From Agrypnia vestita (taxonomy: Eukaryota; Arthropoda; Insecta; Trichoptera; Phryganeidae), in the NCBI GenBank assembly GCA_016648135.1, contig JADDOH010002042.1, forward strand, positions 35,952-99,951: 64,000 nt of DNA, given 5' to 3'. Position 1 is the stretch's first letter; the number at the start of each line of letters is the position of its first letter. The notes under the pieces are model-generated. The model did no database searches. It was not told where the DNA came from and saw only the letters and a program-made list of their open reading frames with translations. The translations under genes were made by a program, and so were the position numbers. Positions 34,057 to 45,326 of this stretch are shown here, piece after piece.

Positions 34057-35889
34057 CTAAAATATTATTGTTTTACTTCAATGTAAAATATTTTTAAAAT
34101 GTATTAATCCGAGAATGATGATGAAATTACGTTTATCAACATTTTTTTAAATGGCAGTTTAAACTAAATAATAAAAATAAAAATATGGGCGGGTAGGAAA
34201 AATATTAATCGAAGACCCAGAAACGAGTTGAGTGTTAAAATATTACCCACAAAATTAAAGACCGAGAAGATTTTGTCGTACCTACCCACCTAATAAGATA
34301 CAAATTATACATTAATACAATTTATAGTAAAACAGAGAAATTAAATGATTAATTAAAAGGTAAATTTATCCAAATTTATATAATTTATTTATTTTGATGT
34401 AAATAAAATATTCTTATTATATTCGAAAAGCACTGCGCTAGCTAGGTGAAACTTGAAGACTTTCAGTGTGCAGATGCATAAGCCTGATGGAAGCGATATT
34501 CTTTTAAAACCGCAGACAGGAGGTAAATTCTCCTTCATAATCCACTGCTTACTGATATTTGTTTACCAGCTACTTTCAAAGCAAACAACCAAGCAAAGAA
34601 AGTAAGTATTTGGTTTTGAAATAGATTTTGATTATTTAGATGACGTACCAAACTGTTTAGACGCCGAAAATTTTGATGTTTATTTGTGAGGTTAGGAACA
34701 AACCAGATATGTGTTATTTTGGTCAAAAATGTTTCAGACGATTGTATGTTTGGTGTACTGGAGACTATTGTGTTTATTTGGAATTAAAGTGTCCTCCATT
34801 CAATCAACACTTTTGAGCATTCAAAGCTATTTATGAATAAGTTTTTTGACAACTTAAAAAATTTTGAGTATAAAAATATGATCATCAAAACTAACGATAT
34901 CACAATCTCAAAAATAAACTTTTGTCAATTTTTATGTTCTCGCACAAACCCTTCCACCCTTAGAAGTGAGCAACACGGATTTATTTATTTCAAAATTTAA
35001 CGATTGATTTATCGTGGCTTTAACTTTTCAGTTATTCCGTCAGCTTATTTCAAATTGTTTCAAAATATTGTTGATGGATCATGTCTATTCTACAATCTAT
35101 TCTACAATCGAGGTATCTCACTTCGTATTATCTTCTCGTATGCGGCGATGCGTTATTACACAGATCGTTCTCGAGCGTAGCTTGAATGTACATATCTACG
35201 TACATACCTACATACAACAGGATATATATGTACAACGTTCCCACGGTTACCTACAAGAACATTGAAGTTTTCGCATGGTCAGCATTAAATAATTTTTATT
35301 GGCTGTAATCTGGAGCTTGCCTGTTTTCTCATTATACACTGTTAAATAAAAACATACAAAGGAACATAAAAATTCTATATTTGGTAGTTACGTAAACATA
35401 AATCACATATAATATATATGTATGCTAAATTTTTTATTATTTTTTTTATTCATTATTACAAATAAATATCAATTAAAAGATAAATTAATGTCTTAATGGC
35501 GACGTTACGATGCTTCAGAATACTTCTACAGAACCAAATTTTACTAAAAAAATCATTGAAAAGAAGATTTTCAGTACACACACAACGAATTGAAGAAAAT
35601 GTTATTTGTAGATGATGACAGATAGATAGTTGCTTCGGCAAGATCGTCCCTCATTTTTTGTTAATTTCTATACTTTGTCTATAATTTTTAGTATACGTTG
35701 TATTCTAAAGAAATGACCTTTCGCCCCGAAATATATGTTTTATACAAAGTGTTTTCATTTTATTATGTTAAAAGATATTTTGCCGTTATTGAAAAACTTA
35801 TATGATACTTTTTGTTTACTAATAAAACATATCATAACCGAATTAATAATAATTATTTATAATCTAAATTTTATAATTTAAAATTAATA
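34057..35889. other. AT-rich DNA, nothing recognised
   Basis: Short ORFs at 34535-34726 and 35014-35265 have no family motif. Confidence 0.35.
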
Positions 35890-35933
35890 AATTACACTTG
35901 ATGATGAGAGGGACTGCTCCTCTTGAAATTATA

Positions 35934-37047
35934 TTAGGTCCTTACATATGAAATTGACGTTTAGTATGGGAGGAACATAAAGTCGATTTTTTTTTATTAT
36001 AATATATTTATTTAATCAAAGTATGTACCATTGCTATCTATGCACTTTTGCCATCTCATAGGTAGTTCATCGATCCCTTTACTAAAAAAACCATTCGGAA
36101 GGGAATCAATAAAATCTTTGAAGGCGGTTTGGACTGCCCCATCGGAGTTGAATTTTTTCCTTTGCAAGAAGTTATCCAAATTTCGAAAAAAATGGTAATC
36201 TGTTGGGGCAAGGTCCGGAGAGTACGGTGGATGTCTTAGACATTCCAATTGAAGCTCCTCTAATTTGGTAGCCGTCTGTTGTGCAGTGTGTGGTCTAGCG
36301 TTGTCATGAAGCAGCAGTGGCCTAGAGCGATTAACCAGCCTCGGTTGTTTAGCAGCTAGCTTTTCCATCATGGTTTGCAGTTGCTGACAATAGACATCTG
36401 CCGTAATCGTCTGGCCAGATTTAAGAAAGCTGTAGTGAACGACACCAGCACTAGTCCACCAAACGCTCACCAGTCAACGCGCGTTTGTTGATTTGCTTCA
36501 CTCAATTCGTGAGGTACCCACCTTTCAAGCTTTTTCACCTTACCAATTTGCTTCAAGTGGATTAAAACAGTTTTATCACTAACACCGCAGCCTGCAGCTA
36601 ACTCGGATGTGGTTTGCGATGGATCCGCTTCCACAATAGCCTTCAATTCTTCATTATCAACTTTGGTCTCCGGCCGTCCACGGGGCTTGTTCTGCAGGTC
36701 GAAATTTCCAGAACGAAAACGTTGGAACCAAAAACGCACTGTGTTTTCTTTTGCGGCACCGTCGCCATACACATCATTAATCCTTCGAGCCGTTTCTGCA
36801 GCACTGGTGCCACGGTGGAACTCGTACTCGTAAATAACGCGATATTTCAAGTTTTTCATTTTGTAAACTGAGTCTCGCAAAGAAAAAAACAATTGAGGAA
36901 AAAACAAATGAATTATAATTTTCAAAACACAAATACATGAGTAAATAGCTGTAAAAATTTGGATTTGGAATTCCTAACCAAAGAGAAGATATTTGAGATC
37001 AAATTTGCCAGTACGGTAAAACGTCAATTTCATATGTAAGGACCTAA
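35934..37047 (-). mobile_element. Mariner copy 3, internally deleted
   Basis: It is bounded by TA at 35932-35933 and 37048-37049, with both TIRs intact (TTAGGTCCTTACATATGAAA). Length 1,114 bp. A 170-bp deletion has its junction at about 36470/36471. Confidence 0.95.
36012..36859 (-). pseudogene. Broken mariner transposase (copy 3)
   Basis: The N-terminal half runs from ATG 36859 to QQTRVDW and a stop at 36467. The 170-bp deletion is not a multiple of three and shifts frame. The C-terminal half (36470-36012) resumes at VWWTSAGVVHYS and is intact to its natural end (NGTYFD), with HDNARPH and PTDYHFF. The deletion removes TCDEKW with the first catalytic Asp, overlapping the independent deletion of copy 1. 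Apart from the deletion this copy has the cleanest sequence. Confidence 0.93.
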
Positions 37048-37165
37048 TAGTTGTGATAAATTTAACTTAACGTATGTTCATTACAAAGTAATTCAATTTG
37101 TAAATCATAATAATCATGTTGCACCACAAAGTAACTGCCATGTCAATCAATAACAAGAATTATGT

Positions 37166-37931
37166 GTTTTAACAATCTTGATTTATGGTTCATTAAAACT
37201 GAAATTCGTTTTTAGTGATTCTAATGAAAAGCGGGATCACAAGAAAAATTATATTGTTGTTAGGTTTATTAATAATTCTTACTTAAATAGAAATTCTATA
37301 CTTTTCTGAAAAGGCAGGATAAAGTTCCGTGTTACTCTCTGGTGTTACCAAGTCCAAGCAGTAACTTTATGGCAGCCAGCTGAGCGTTCTCGCCCGTAAA
37401 GTATGTGATAAGTATGGAGCACCCGGTGTCACATAATGACAGTATTTCAAGCTTAAATATTCCCGCGTGTACACGGTGGACCGGCTTCCCGTCTAGGACG
37501 AACTACATCCTTTCTTTATTGCAATCGATGATTTCCTTTGAAAAAAGAAAGCAAGACCCCGTGCGCCATTAAGCAAGCTAAGAGTATTATTTATGTTTAA
37601 TCGTAAATTTTGTATTTCGTTGCTACCCAGGCTTAATGGCCTCTCACCGGCAAATCGTTAAGGCAAACTTACATTATAATATGCACCGATACGTTGTACC
37701 GCTATCTCTGGCTGGACAAATAACTGTATTAAATCCAACAGCGTAACGTTTATTACAGCAGAATATTAAATCTGTGAATCGAGTTTGCGTAGAAAAATTT
37801 CTTTTGCACAATTTCATAGTCAATTTTCTGCTAGGATTGTAAAAAAATATCTGTTTGCTAAGACACTTGCATAGTGGTCTGGTGGTCAAATATTTCGTTC
37901 CAAGAGATCAGTATTTTTAGTAAGAAAGTAT
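37166..37931. other. Intergenic DNA with a GC-richer island (37320-37600)
   Basis: The island contains GCCAGCTGAGCG, ACACGGTGGACCGG and CAATCGAT. It could be regulatory. No exon is supported. Confidence 0.35.
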
Positions 37932-38521
37932 TGTCACGGGCCGTGGCTGCAGGAAATAAATGAAAATACTGAAAATGAATAAGCGATTATTTATTAGTGA
38001 TTAATTATTTTATAAAAGTCACTTAACATGAATTAAATTAATACATTAATTTTTAAATTACCTACACTATTTCGCAATTTATTATTCATCTATGAACACT
38101 TTATTTATCACCTGATAGAACATTCCATCCAATTCTCACATGTAGTAGTCGCATTAATTTATTATGCCACTTAGATACATCCCTCGATTATTTCACTTGA
38201 TATCTGTCGCTCCGAAATTTCACAACTGGCCACACCGGTCGTTGTCTGCGGCTTATTTCGCACCGATAGAAATTTCAAAACCAAAACTTAATTATATACG
38301 CGATACGCTGGTCTTTCGAACTCACGAGAAGATTCTTTTCCTTTCTAGTGTTTAGGAGAAGATTCTAGGCTATTCTAGGCGTCTCCCGAATGTTGTAAAT
38401 AATCCTAGGGTGATGTAGGCTATTCTTGATCAATCCATAGAGTTGTTCCAAAGTCACATTTACGAGGTATTCGGACAGTTTGCAATTCCTTACGCATACC
38501 ATTTTGTTACAATATAAATAA
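37932..38521 (-). repeat. Solo LTR (HSE-LTR family), copy D
   Basis: It begins TGTCACGGG and ends TTGTTACA, with flanks GTAT and ATAT (three of four bases match). TATA box TATATAA on minus at 38292-38298; polyadenylation signal AATAAA on minus near 37990. Upstream of the TATA box: GAA 38358, TTC 38363, GGC 38368, TTC 38373, GGC 38378, CTC 38383, GAA 38388, all in 5-nt phase. Confidence 0.82.
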
Positions 38522-38525
38522 TATG

Positions 38526-39914
38526 GACGTGACTCATATGCCATGTACGTTTATTTATTAATAATATATTTTTTTCTTACACATCAAACACTGTTGGAAA
38601 TTGTCTTTTCTTTAAAACCGATAATCCTGCCTGATATAATATCCTCCGCATTCAGCTGCTTTCTGTATAATTTGATGTCATCGGTCTAGCGAGCTGTGTG
38701 ATGCGCATAATTTTCACATTATAATTTTTCTATAATTAATAACTGTCATAGCTTTTTTTTGTGATCAATATAATTTTTTAAAAATAAACTTTTTTAAATT
38801 ACTCAAATTAAACCAATCTAAAAAATTTCTTCATAATATATAATATTTATGAGAAACTAGTCGTACACCAGTAAAAAAATCGTGACATAATAATTTGAGG
38901 ATTTTAAAACTGAAAATTTATGAACAGAAGACCATTAACCATTTGCTTTTTTTATATTGACTTTAATCGCTTAAGCCAAAGAAGTATATTTTAATAAAAT
39001 AATAATATAAAAATGTGACCGTGTTATTTGTTGGGGGAAGGGGATTCTTGCATGTTGCCTGAGACGCGCGCTGATTGCGTGTGAAACTTCTCTAATTATT
39101 ATCTGAAGTTGTAATTCCAGCAATTACGGACTAAACGGACTGACCACAAAACTATTTATTTAGATTAATAAATATACGCACAAAATTATAGGAAGTAAAA
39201 TTCCATTATTTGGAGCGCACTCACTCAACACTGAGTGTCACAAGAAAATGGCACTCTTTAACCATCCCATTTCCAATAAACTTAAAATGTCACATTTCGT
39301 TACACTTTCAACATTATTATGCTTTGATTCCCCCCTCATGCATCGTGATTTCCGGTCATAAAAGTAGGAAAAAACGCATAAAGGAAACGCACGTGCGGAA
39401 GAAATAAATTGTTGCGACAAGGTAAGCCATTTAATCACTTAAAGTGCAAACGCTTTTTCTCATAAAATGTTACGCAGCTACCTCTGTAGGTGTAAAACGG
39501 TGTGACTTTTATGGAAATATGTCGTAAAGTTTGCTCACAAGCATTAGCAAAATACTACCAGTCATTCTATGTACATACAGCAGACAAATTCTAGTAAATA
39601 AAATTAATGCAAAAATAAAAATAAAAACATAATAATCGTAATTAATTAATGACACTGTCATTAATTATTATGGAGAGTTAGGTACCTATAAATCCAAAAG
39701 AATGTACATTTTCTCTTACTTTTCCTCTCGATTAAAATAATAAAATCTACTTTTTCTTGTTGAAATTATTATGACACGTTTCTTCTAAAAACTGTTTACT
39801 ATTTCCAAAGTTGTTTTGTAGTATTCCGTAATAAGATGTAATAGATTTAAATTTCTTCAAAATGATTATTAAAAAAAAATAAAACTAGCCGTTAAAAATG
39901 ACGAAACATTGGTT
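38526..39914. other. Intergenic DNA, no gene recognised
   Basis: A higher-complexity segment lies at 39040-39420. Its two overlapping 65-66 codon frames are opposite-strand ORFs without motifs. Confidence 0.35.
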
Positions 39915-39995
39915 TGCGTCTTTTGCGGCAACGGTAGTAACATTGCTATCGTTGCCGCCTTCGGGCTTGCTGGCCCGGGGTTCAAGCCTCGATTG
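39915..39995 (+). repeat. tRNA-like sequence, possible SINE head
   Basis: GGCAACGGTAGTAAC (39927) resembles an A-box region, and GGGGTTCAAGCCTCG (39975-39989) is a good B box. Spacing suits a tRNA-type pol III promoter, but cloverleaf arms do not pair well, so a degraded tRNA or SINE is more likely than a tRNA gene. Confidence 0.4.
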
Positions 39996-40036
39996 AAACA
40001 CCCCCTAAATGTGAAGCTATCCTTTCTTCTTCTATA

Positions 40037-41320
40037 TTAGGTCCTTACATATGAAATTGGCGTTTTGCCGTACTGGCAAATTTGATCTCAAATATCTTCT
40101 CTTTGGTTAGGAATTCCAAATCCAAATTTATACAGCTATTTACTCATGTATTTGTGTTTTGAAAATTATAATTCATTTGTTTTTTCCTCAATTGTTTTTT
40201 CTTTGCGTCATTCAGTTTACAAAATGAAAAACTTGAAATATCGCGTTATTTACAAGTACGAGTTCCACCGTGGCACCAGTGCTGCAGAAACGGCTCGAAG
40301 GATTAATGATGTGTATGGCGATGGTGCCGCAAAAGAAAACATAGTGCGTTTTTGGTTCCAACGTTTTTGTTCTGGAAATTTCGACCTGCAGAACAAGCCT
40401 CGTGGACGGCCGGAGACCAAAGTTGATAATGAAGAATTGAAGGCTATTGTGGAAGCGGATCCATCGCAAACCACATCCAAGTTAGCTGCAGGCTGCGGTG
40501 TTAGTGATAAAACTGTTTTAATCCACTTGAAGCAAATTGGTAAGGTGAAAACGCTTGTAAGGTGGGTACCTCACGAATTGAGTGAAGCAAATCAACAAAC
40601 GCGCGTTGACTGCTGCGTTGCATTACTCAACCGGCACAATAATGAAGGGATTTTAAATTGAATCATTACCTGTGATGAAAAGTGGATCCTGTACGATAAT
40701 CGGAAGCGCTCATCGCAATGGCTGAACCCTGCCGAACCAGCCAAACCATGCCCCAAGCGAAAATTGACTCCAAAAAGTTTCTTGTGAGCGTTTGGTGGAC
40801 TAGTGCTGGTGTCGTTCACTACAGCTTTCTTAAATCTGGCCAGACGATTACGGCAGATGTCTATTGTCAGCAAATGCAAACCATGATGGAAAAGCTAGCT
40901 GCTAAACAACCGAGGCTGGTTAATCGCTCTAGGCCACTGCTGCTTCATGATAACGCTAGACCACACACTGCACAACAGACGGCTACCAAATTAGAGGAGC
41001 TTCAATTGGAATGTCTAAGACATCCACCGTACTCTCCGGACCTTGCCCCAACAGATTACCATTTTTTTCGAAATTTGGATAACTTCTTGCAAAGGAAAAA
41101 ATTCAACTCCGATGGGGCGGTCCAAACCGCCTTCAAAGATTTTATTGATTCCCTTCCGAATGGTTTTTTTAGTAAAGGGATCGATGAACTACCTATGAGA
41201 TGGCAAAAGTGCATAGATAGCAATGGTACATACTTTGATTAAATAAATATATTATAATAAAAAAAAATCGGCTTTATGTTCCTCCCCTACTAAACGCCAA
41301 TTTCATATGTAAGGACCTAA
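40037..41320 (+). mobile_element. Mariner copy 4, full length
   Basis: TIRs are intact (TTAGGTCCTTACATATGAAA at each end) and TA lies at 40035-40036 and 41321-41322. Length 1,284 bp; used here as the length reference for the family. Confidence 0.96.
40224..41242 (+). pseudogene. Mariner transposase with two lesions (copy 4)
   Basis: ATG 40224, natural stop at 41240-41242; the undamaged length would be about 339 residues, normal for mariner. The catalytic codons are visible: Asp 40674 (TCDEKW), Asp 40949 (HDNARPH) and Asp 41054 (PTDYHFF). The last two are 34 residues apart, the D,D34D spacing. WVPHEL is present. Lesions: TGA at 40659-40661, where copy 2 has CGA, a CpG transition; and loss of one A in the A-run at about 40772-40777, which shifts frame. 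Otherwise it is close to the other copies, so decay is recent. Confidence 0.94.
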
Positions 41321-41354
41321 TATTAATATAAAATGACAATGTCATAAGTGTCAG

Positions 41355-41655
41355 AGTAGAATTGTGTAGAATTATTTCGTACAAAATACAATGTTGTTTC
41401 TTTTCATTTGAATTAATATAGACTAATATTAATTTAAATACAAGTCGTTTAGTGTAATAGATATTTAGATTAATAATGTCCTCACAAACGAAACGGGTAA
41501 AATTGTGTAGAATTATTTTATACAAAATATAATGTTGTTTCTTTTCATTTCATGTACATAATTTATATATTTGTGATTTAATATAGACTAAAATTAATTT
41601 AAATACAAGTCCTTAACTGAAATAGATTGATAATGTCTTCATAAACGAAACGGGT
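41355..41655. repeat. Tandem duplication, period about 141 bp
   Basis: ATTGTGTAGAATTATTT begins at 41361 and 41502. Both units continue with ACAATGTTGTTTCTTTTCAT-like sequence, ATATAGACTAA.ATTAATTT, AAATACAAGTC and CAAACGAAACGGGT-like ends. The second unit has a short insertion. Confidence 0.85.
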
Positions 41656-42389
41656 TTCAAGCAAATTAAAACTAATTATAATATTTAATAAACACACCGT
41701 CAACAGGTCATTATTGACTCCTTGTTGGTCCTAGAGTGGTATTAGAGTACAAATTAGAAATATTTTGAATATGATTTAACAATACACAATGATAATAAAG
41801 TATAACAATACATAATGATAAAATAAATTGAAAATAATATCCCGAACAAAATTAAGACTATTGCAAATACAATTTATTGTAAATGCAATTTATTGCATTC
41901 AATGCTATTGCAAATGCAAATCAATGAACAAAATTGAGTTCCATATTAACAAGTTTTTGAACAGTACACAATACACTCATTACCATACATGTTTTACGTT
42001 ATAACCGTTAAAAATAAATCTTTATATATTTCATGAAATTATTCCATTATAAAAACAGATTTAACAAAAATATAAAAATCAAGCCTGGTCGCCTCAAATT
42101 TAGAATTGAAGATGAGGTATTCAAGATTGGGAAAATCAAGAAAAATTGGGCCGCAGATACGCACCCATATGATATAAAGGACAAACTTTTATATCATGTG
42201 TGTTTTATTGAGTTTGTGACTTACTTTTTTTTTTAATTTAGTCATCATTAAATATGTCAATATTGATTTAATTACAACATCCAATTATTTATTTTCCGAA
42301 AATTGACATATTCTATGTGCTTATCGATTTAGCGGTGACAAACGAAAGACAACAACTTGACAGGGAGTGATCTTTCATCTCGGGAGACC
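41656..42389. other. AT-rich DNA, nothing recognised
   Basis: A short repeat of TTGCAAATGCAA-type motifs occurs at 41860-41920. A 67-codon basic frame (42033-42236) is not recognised. Confidence 0.35.
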
Positions 42390-42392
42390 TTA

Positions 42393-43142
42393 AGCCTGCT
42401 CTACACGTCGACAGATGCGTCGGCGGACGTCGGCCCATGCGTCTGCTGATAGATCACGACTATCCGTCTACACGTCTGTGGGTCAATCAGTTTGTGCCAA
42501 TTCTCGACAGATGCAACTCGCATAACATAAAAAATGGATCTTGAAGAGATTGCAGCTGCTGCTGTTTATTTGTTTAGTACTTTTAATTATTACTTTTTTA
42601 CAATGTACAATTTTACATTTTTTTTTTAATTTATCGTAAATGTAGCCAACAGATTTTCTGTTTTCTTCTTTAACTAATGTATCGGAATACCCAACTTGTC
42701 AGCAATATGTTTCCAGACATCATTGAGCTGAAAAAATTAAATAATAATCTTAATGTCATGTGTTTATGACACATATAAAAATTACCTAGGCACCTAAACT
42801 CCAATTTGCGAAACAATCATCACTTGACTTTTAATTAATAAGAAGAAAGTCACCAAAATAAGAACTATTTTTTGTTGATTTTACACGTTATTTCCACTAA
42901 AAATATGAATCTTAATATTGTTTACGAAATTATACAACGGCAAACGATCAATTCAATAAGTTTAAATAGTGAAATGACAATAATAAATTATAGGTATACT
43001 TACTTGGTGTCAGACGCATCAACATAAATAAATTTTAACGTTAAATACCTACCACAGATGAGCAAATACCTCCGTCTACACTTTGGCAGACGCATCTGCA
43101 GATGTCATCTGCGGACGCATCTGTCGACGTGTAGAGCAGGCT
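42393..43142 (+). mobile_element. PIF/Harbinger-type element, non-autonomous
   Basis: TIRs AGCCTGCTCTACACGTCGAC... are perfect over at least 29 bp and flanked by TTA (42390-42392; 43143-43145), the Harbinger target duplication. Length 750 bp. At 42534 ATG opens MDLEEIAAAAVYLF, resembling the start of HARBI1-type transposases, but it stops after about 25 residues and the nuclease is absent. Subterminal copies of CAGA(T/C)G(C)ATCTG and TCTACACGT repeat near both ends and may be binding sites. Confidence 0.85.
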
Positions 43143-43145
43143 TTA

Positions 43146-43452
43146 GATTTCAACAGTTTTTCACGGAGCAAATTCTAAGCTAAGTTGAAATAATTAGATT
43201 ATTTATATGTATATCTATTTATATAAAAGCTTGTACAAATTTAGATTTGAGAATTAATAATTTAAAAAAAGCTAGGTATATAATTCACATGATGGATTGA
43301 CAGTAGATTTTTTTTTATATTGCGACATGGACGAGAGAAAATAAGGAAATAATTGTATCGCTATAATATTTTGAGTGGGTATGTCAAAATTTTTTCATGA
43401 ACGCGATACTAAATTTTATCCCCAGGGGGACATCATTAATCAATATATATTA
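43146..43452. other. AT-rich spacer
   Basis: No feature was recognised. Confidence 0.35.
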
Positions 43453-43454
43453 TA

Positions 43455-43663
43455 GATGTCCCACAGAGACGAAGCTATTTTTTATATGGGAAAGTAGGTA
43501 TGGAAGTCTTTTTGGGTTTTTATAGGGCTTACGATCCGTCGTGCGGGTTACATTATGACACTTGAGCCAGCCGTACGATGGTTCGTAAGCCCTACAAACA
43601 CCAAAAGTAACTTCCACACCCACTTTCCCATATACGAATAGTTCAGTCTCTACGAGATATCTC
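43455..43663. mobile_element. Foldback MITE, about 209 bp
   Basis: Long imperfect TIRs of about 95 bp: GATGTCCCACAGAGACGAAG with CTATT...TATATGGGAAAG against its inverted partner ending 43663. Inner arms AGGGCTTACGA and TCGTAAGCCCT pair. TA flanks both ends. Related ends occur at 44225 and 58733. Confidence 0.8.
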
Positions 43664-44224
43664 TAATGTATTTTGAATGTAATTACTTATTTAAAAACAT
43701 AATAAATATTGTTAAAAAGAAGTGGTAAAGCCAGCCCTAGATTTATAGACAGATTATATCCATAAACAGTAATTTAATGTGTGGTTGTGTAATTTAAGAG
43801 ATATGTCGGGTAAATAAAACACCGAAAAACGTTTCCTTTTTCCGCCCACAAATCTTTTCAGTCAGGAATGTTTAACAAGCTCTAAATAAAACAGTCAACC
43901 GAAAACTGCTCGCTAACACGCCACGTCTTCGGTCTTTTCGGTCTTCAAATATACTAGAAGAAAAAGGTTTCAATGAATATAATTTTCATGTTCAAAAAGA
44001 GACCAAAAATATGCATTTTTCCTTATTTCATATAAATAGAATTCAGGTTTCGCTCCGGTAATCATATGCAAAAATCATATGCAATCAAAAATGCGATTCT
44101 TTAATTCAGTTGGAGCTGGTTGAATCAACTTTGATTATACTAATCTAATTTTTGTAAAAATCATAGATTTTTACGAAAACGTGGTGTATGATTGCTAGAA
44201 AACGCAACAGTCGATTAATTAAGT

Positions 44225-44460
44225 TATAGAAGTCTAACAGAGACGAAGATACTTATATGAGATGTATGGACGTCTTTTTATACGATGGCCCAGGGATTTC
44301 AACCTGTATGAGCTGGCTTAAGTGATCACTCTAGAGAATGCAACGTTCACCAATTCCGTTATAAGAACATCCACATATTATCCAATTTTTGATAGTTCTT
44401 TACATGTTCCAAATCTAAGAACCTTTCGTTTATTTGAATGAATTTTACCAGCTACGATGG
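44225..44460. mobile_element. Relative of the 43455 MITE, one end only
   Basis: It starts ATAGAAGTCTAACAGAGACG. The body (AAGTGATCACTCTA, AACGTTCACCAATTCC, TAAGAACATC) is the reverse complement of 58840-58935, inside the MITE at 58733-59013. The right TIR is not found; sequence passes into the TTC/GAA cluster. Confidence 0.65.
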
Positions 44461-44466
44461 TAAACG

Positions 44467-44624
44467 GAACCTTTTAGAACGTTCTCCTTCCAGAATTTTC
44501 TAGAGCAGGTTTTTCCAGAACCTTATAGACTCACCAACACACTCAGTTTAGAAACTTCTTGAACTTTCTCCTACCAGAACGTTATAGAGCATTCGAGAAC
44601 CTTCATGAACTTTCTGGAACCTTT
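44467..44624. promoter_or_regulatory. Cluster of heat-shock-element-like runs
   Basis: Four runs of alternating GAA/TTC in 5-nt phase. Run 1: GAA 44467, TTT 44472, GAA 44477, TTC 44482. Run 2: TTC 44488, GAA 44493, TTC 44498, GAG 44503; a further TTC 44513, GAA 44518, TTA 44523, GAC 44528. Run 3: GTT 44546, GAA 44551, TTC 44556, GAA 44561, TTC 44566. Run 4: ten units from GAA 44577 to TTT 44622, of which GAA 44597, TTC 44602, GAA 44607, TTC 44612 and GAA 44617 are exact. Heat-shock factor trimers bind three or more such units. No TATA box was found close by, so it may be a detached LTR enhancer. Confidence 0.7.
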
Positions 44625-44929
44625 TTTACTCACCGACACAGTTGGTGGGCCCATTCAGAAACAATCTGAAGCATGAGCGGCCTTCCCACAACAAAATAAT
44701 ATGCTAAAAAGCATATTTTCGTCACCCACTTCCCACCCACGCCCAGCCACCTTCACCAAACTCTTTTACTTTCGATATGACACCAAAGGCTATCTGCCAC
44801 CATAACAACCGATGGATGACAGTGGCTTGTTGTGAAGAAAATTAGGTGGGTAGGGAAAAACGGGTATCTCTTATCTTTTTTCTTATATCTACTTTTATGT
44901 ATGTGTATAAATAAATATTTAAATTTTAA
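44625..44929. other. Spacer with a C-rich stretch
   Basis: CACCCACTTCCCACCCACGC at 44736-44755. No gene is seen. Confidence 0.35.
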
Positions 44930-45140
44930 ATATGTATATTTCTGTGTTTGCTATGATATTGCAGTCTAAAATTGACATCAACTCTCTCTTTAATATGAAG
45001 CACGTATGTCACATGACGCATCATTGGGGGTTGATTTGTTGAAGTGAATATTGCTTCTTTTGGTTTTCACTCTACAAAGATATTACTATTTTTGCTTTTA
45101 ATAGTTATTTGTAGTCATGATTTTGGAAAGAATGCAATAA
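44930..45140. repeat. Dispersed repeat, copy 2 (copy 1 at 10060-10300)
   Basis: Shares TGAAGTGAATATTGCTTC, GTCACATGAC and CATGATTTTGGAA with the 10 kb copy, with one extra segment (TTCACTCTACAAAGATATTA) absent there. Confidence 0.55.
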
Positions 45141-45238
45141 TTATTATTTTCTTCTTCAAATATAGCAAATTTTGGTAACATAATTATAATTGATATAAAT
45201 TAACTTTGTTAAAACCACTTATTTATTGAAAAAAATTC

Positions 45239-45271
45239 AACATATTTCGAAGCCAATGGCTTCTTCGTCAG
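45239..45271 (-). ncRNA. Hammerhead-ribozyme-like motif, left arm
   Basis: On minus: CTGACGA (45271-45265), one extra A, stem II GAAGCC-ATT-GGCTTC (six perfect pairs), then GAAATATGTT. The C15.2 position is T here, which weakens stem III (ATATGT). Confidence 0.65.
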
Positions 45272-45293
45272 GATAACAAAATTTTTTGTTATC

Positions 45294-45326
45294 CTGACGA
45301 AGAAGCCATTGGTTTCGAAACATGTT
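45294..45326 (+). ncRNA. Hammerhead-ribozyme-like motif, right arm
   Basis: CTGACGA (45294-45300), one extra A, stem II GAAGCC-ATT-GGTTTC (six pairs, one G-T), then GAAACATGTT (45317-45326). All conserved core bases are present. ACATGT is self-complementary, so stem III is two pairs in a monomer and six in a dimer. It is the best candidate here for an active ribozyme. The extra A before stem II is unusual but recurs in other copies. Confidence 0.7.

Larger units (their letters stand above)
35890..37165. repeat. Second copy of the 5094-5340 repeat, split by mariner copy 3
   Basis: The left part (GAGAGGGACTGCTCCTCT, 35907-35924) and the right part (GTTGCACCACAAAGTAACTG, 37120-37139, and nearby) match the 5 kb copy. 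The mariner at 35934-37047 lies between them. Confidence 0.55.

Noticed and set aside
39915..39995. tRNA gene
   Set aside because: A- and B-box-like sequences are present, but the acceptor and anticodon arms do not form a proper cloverleaf.
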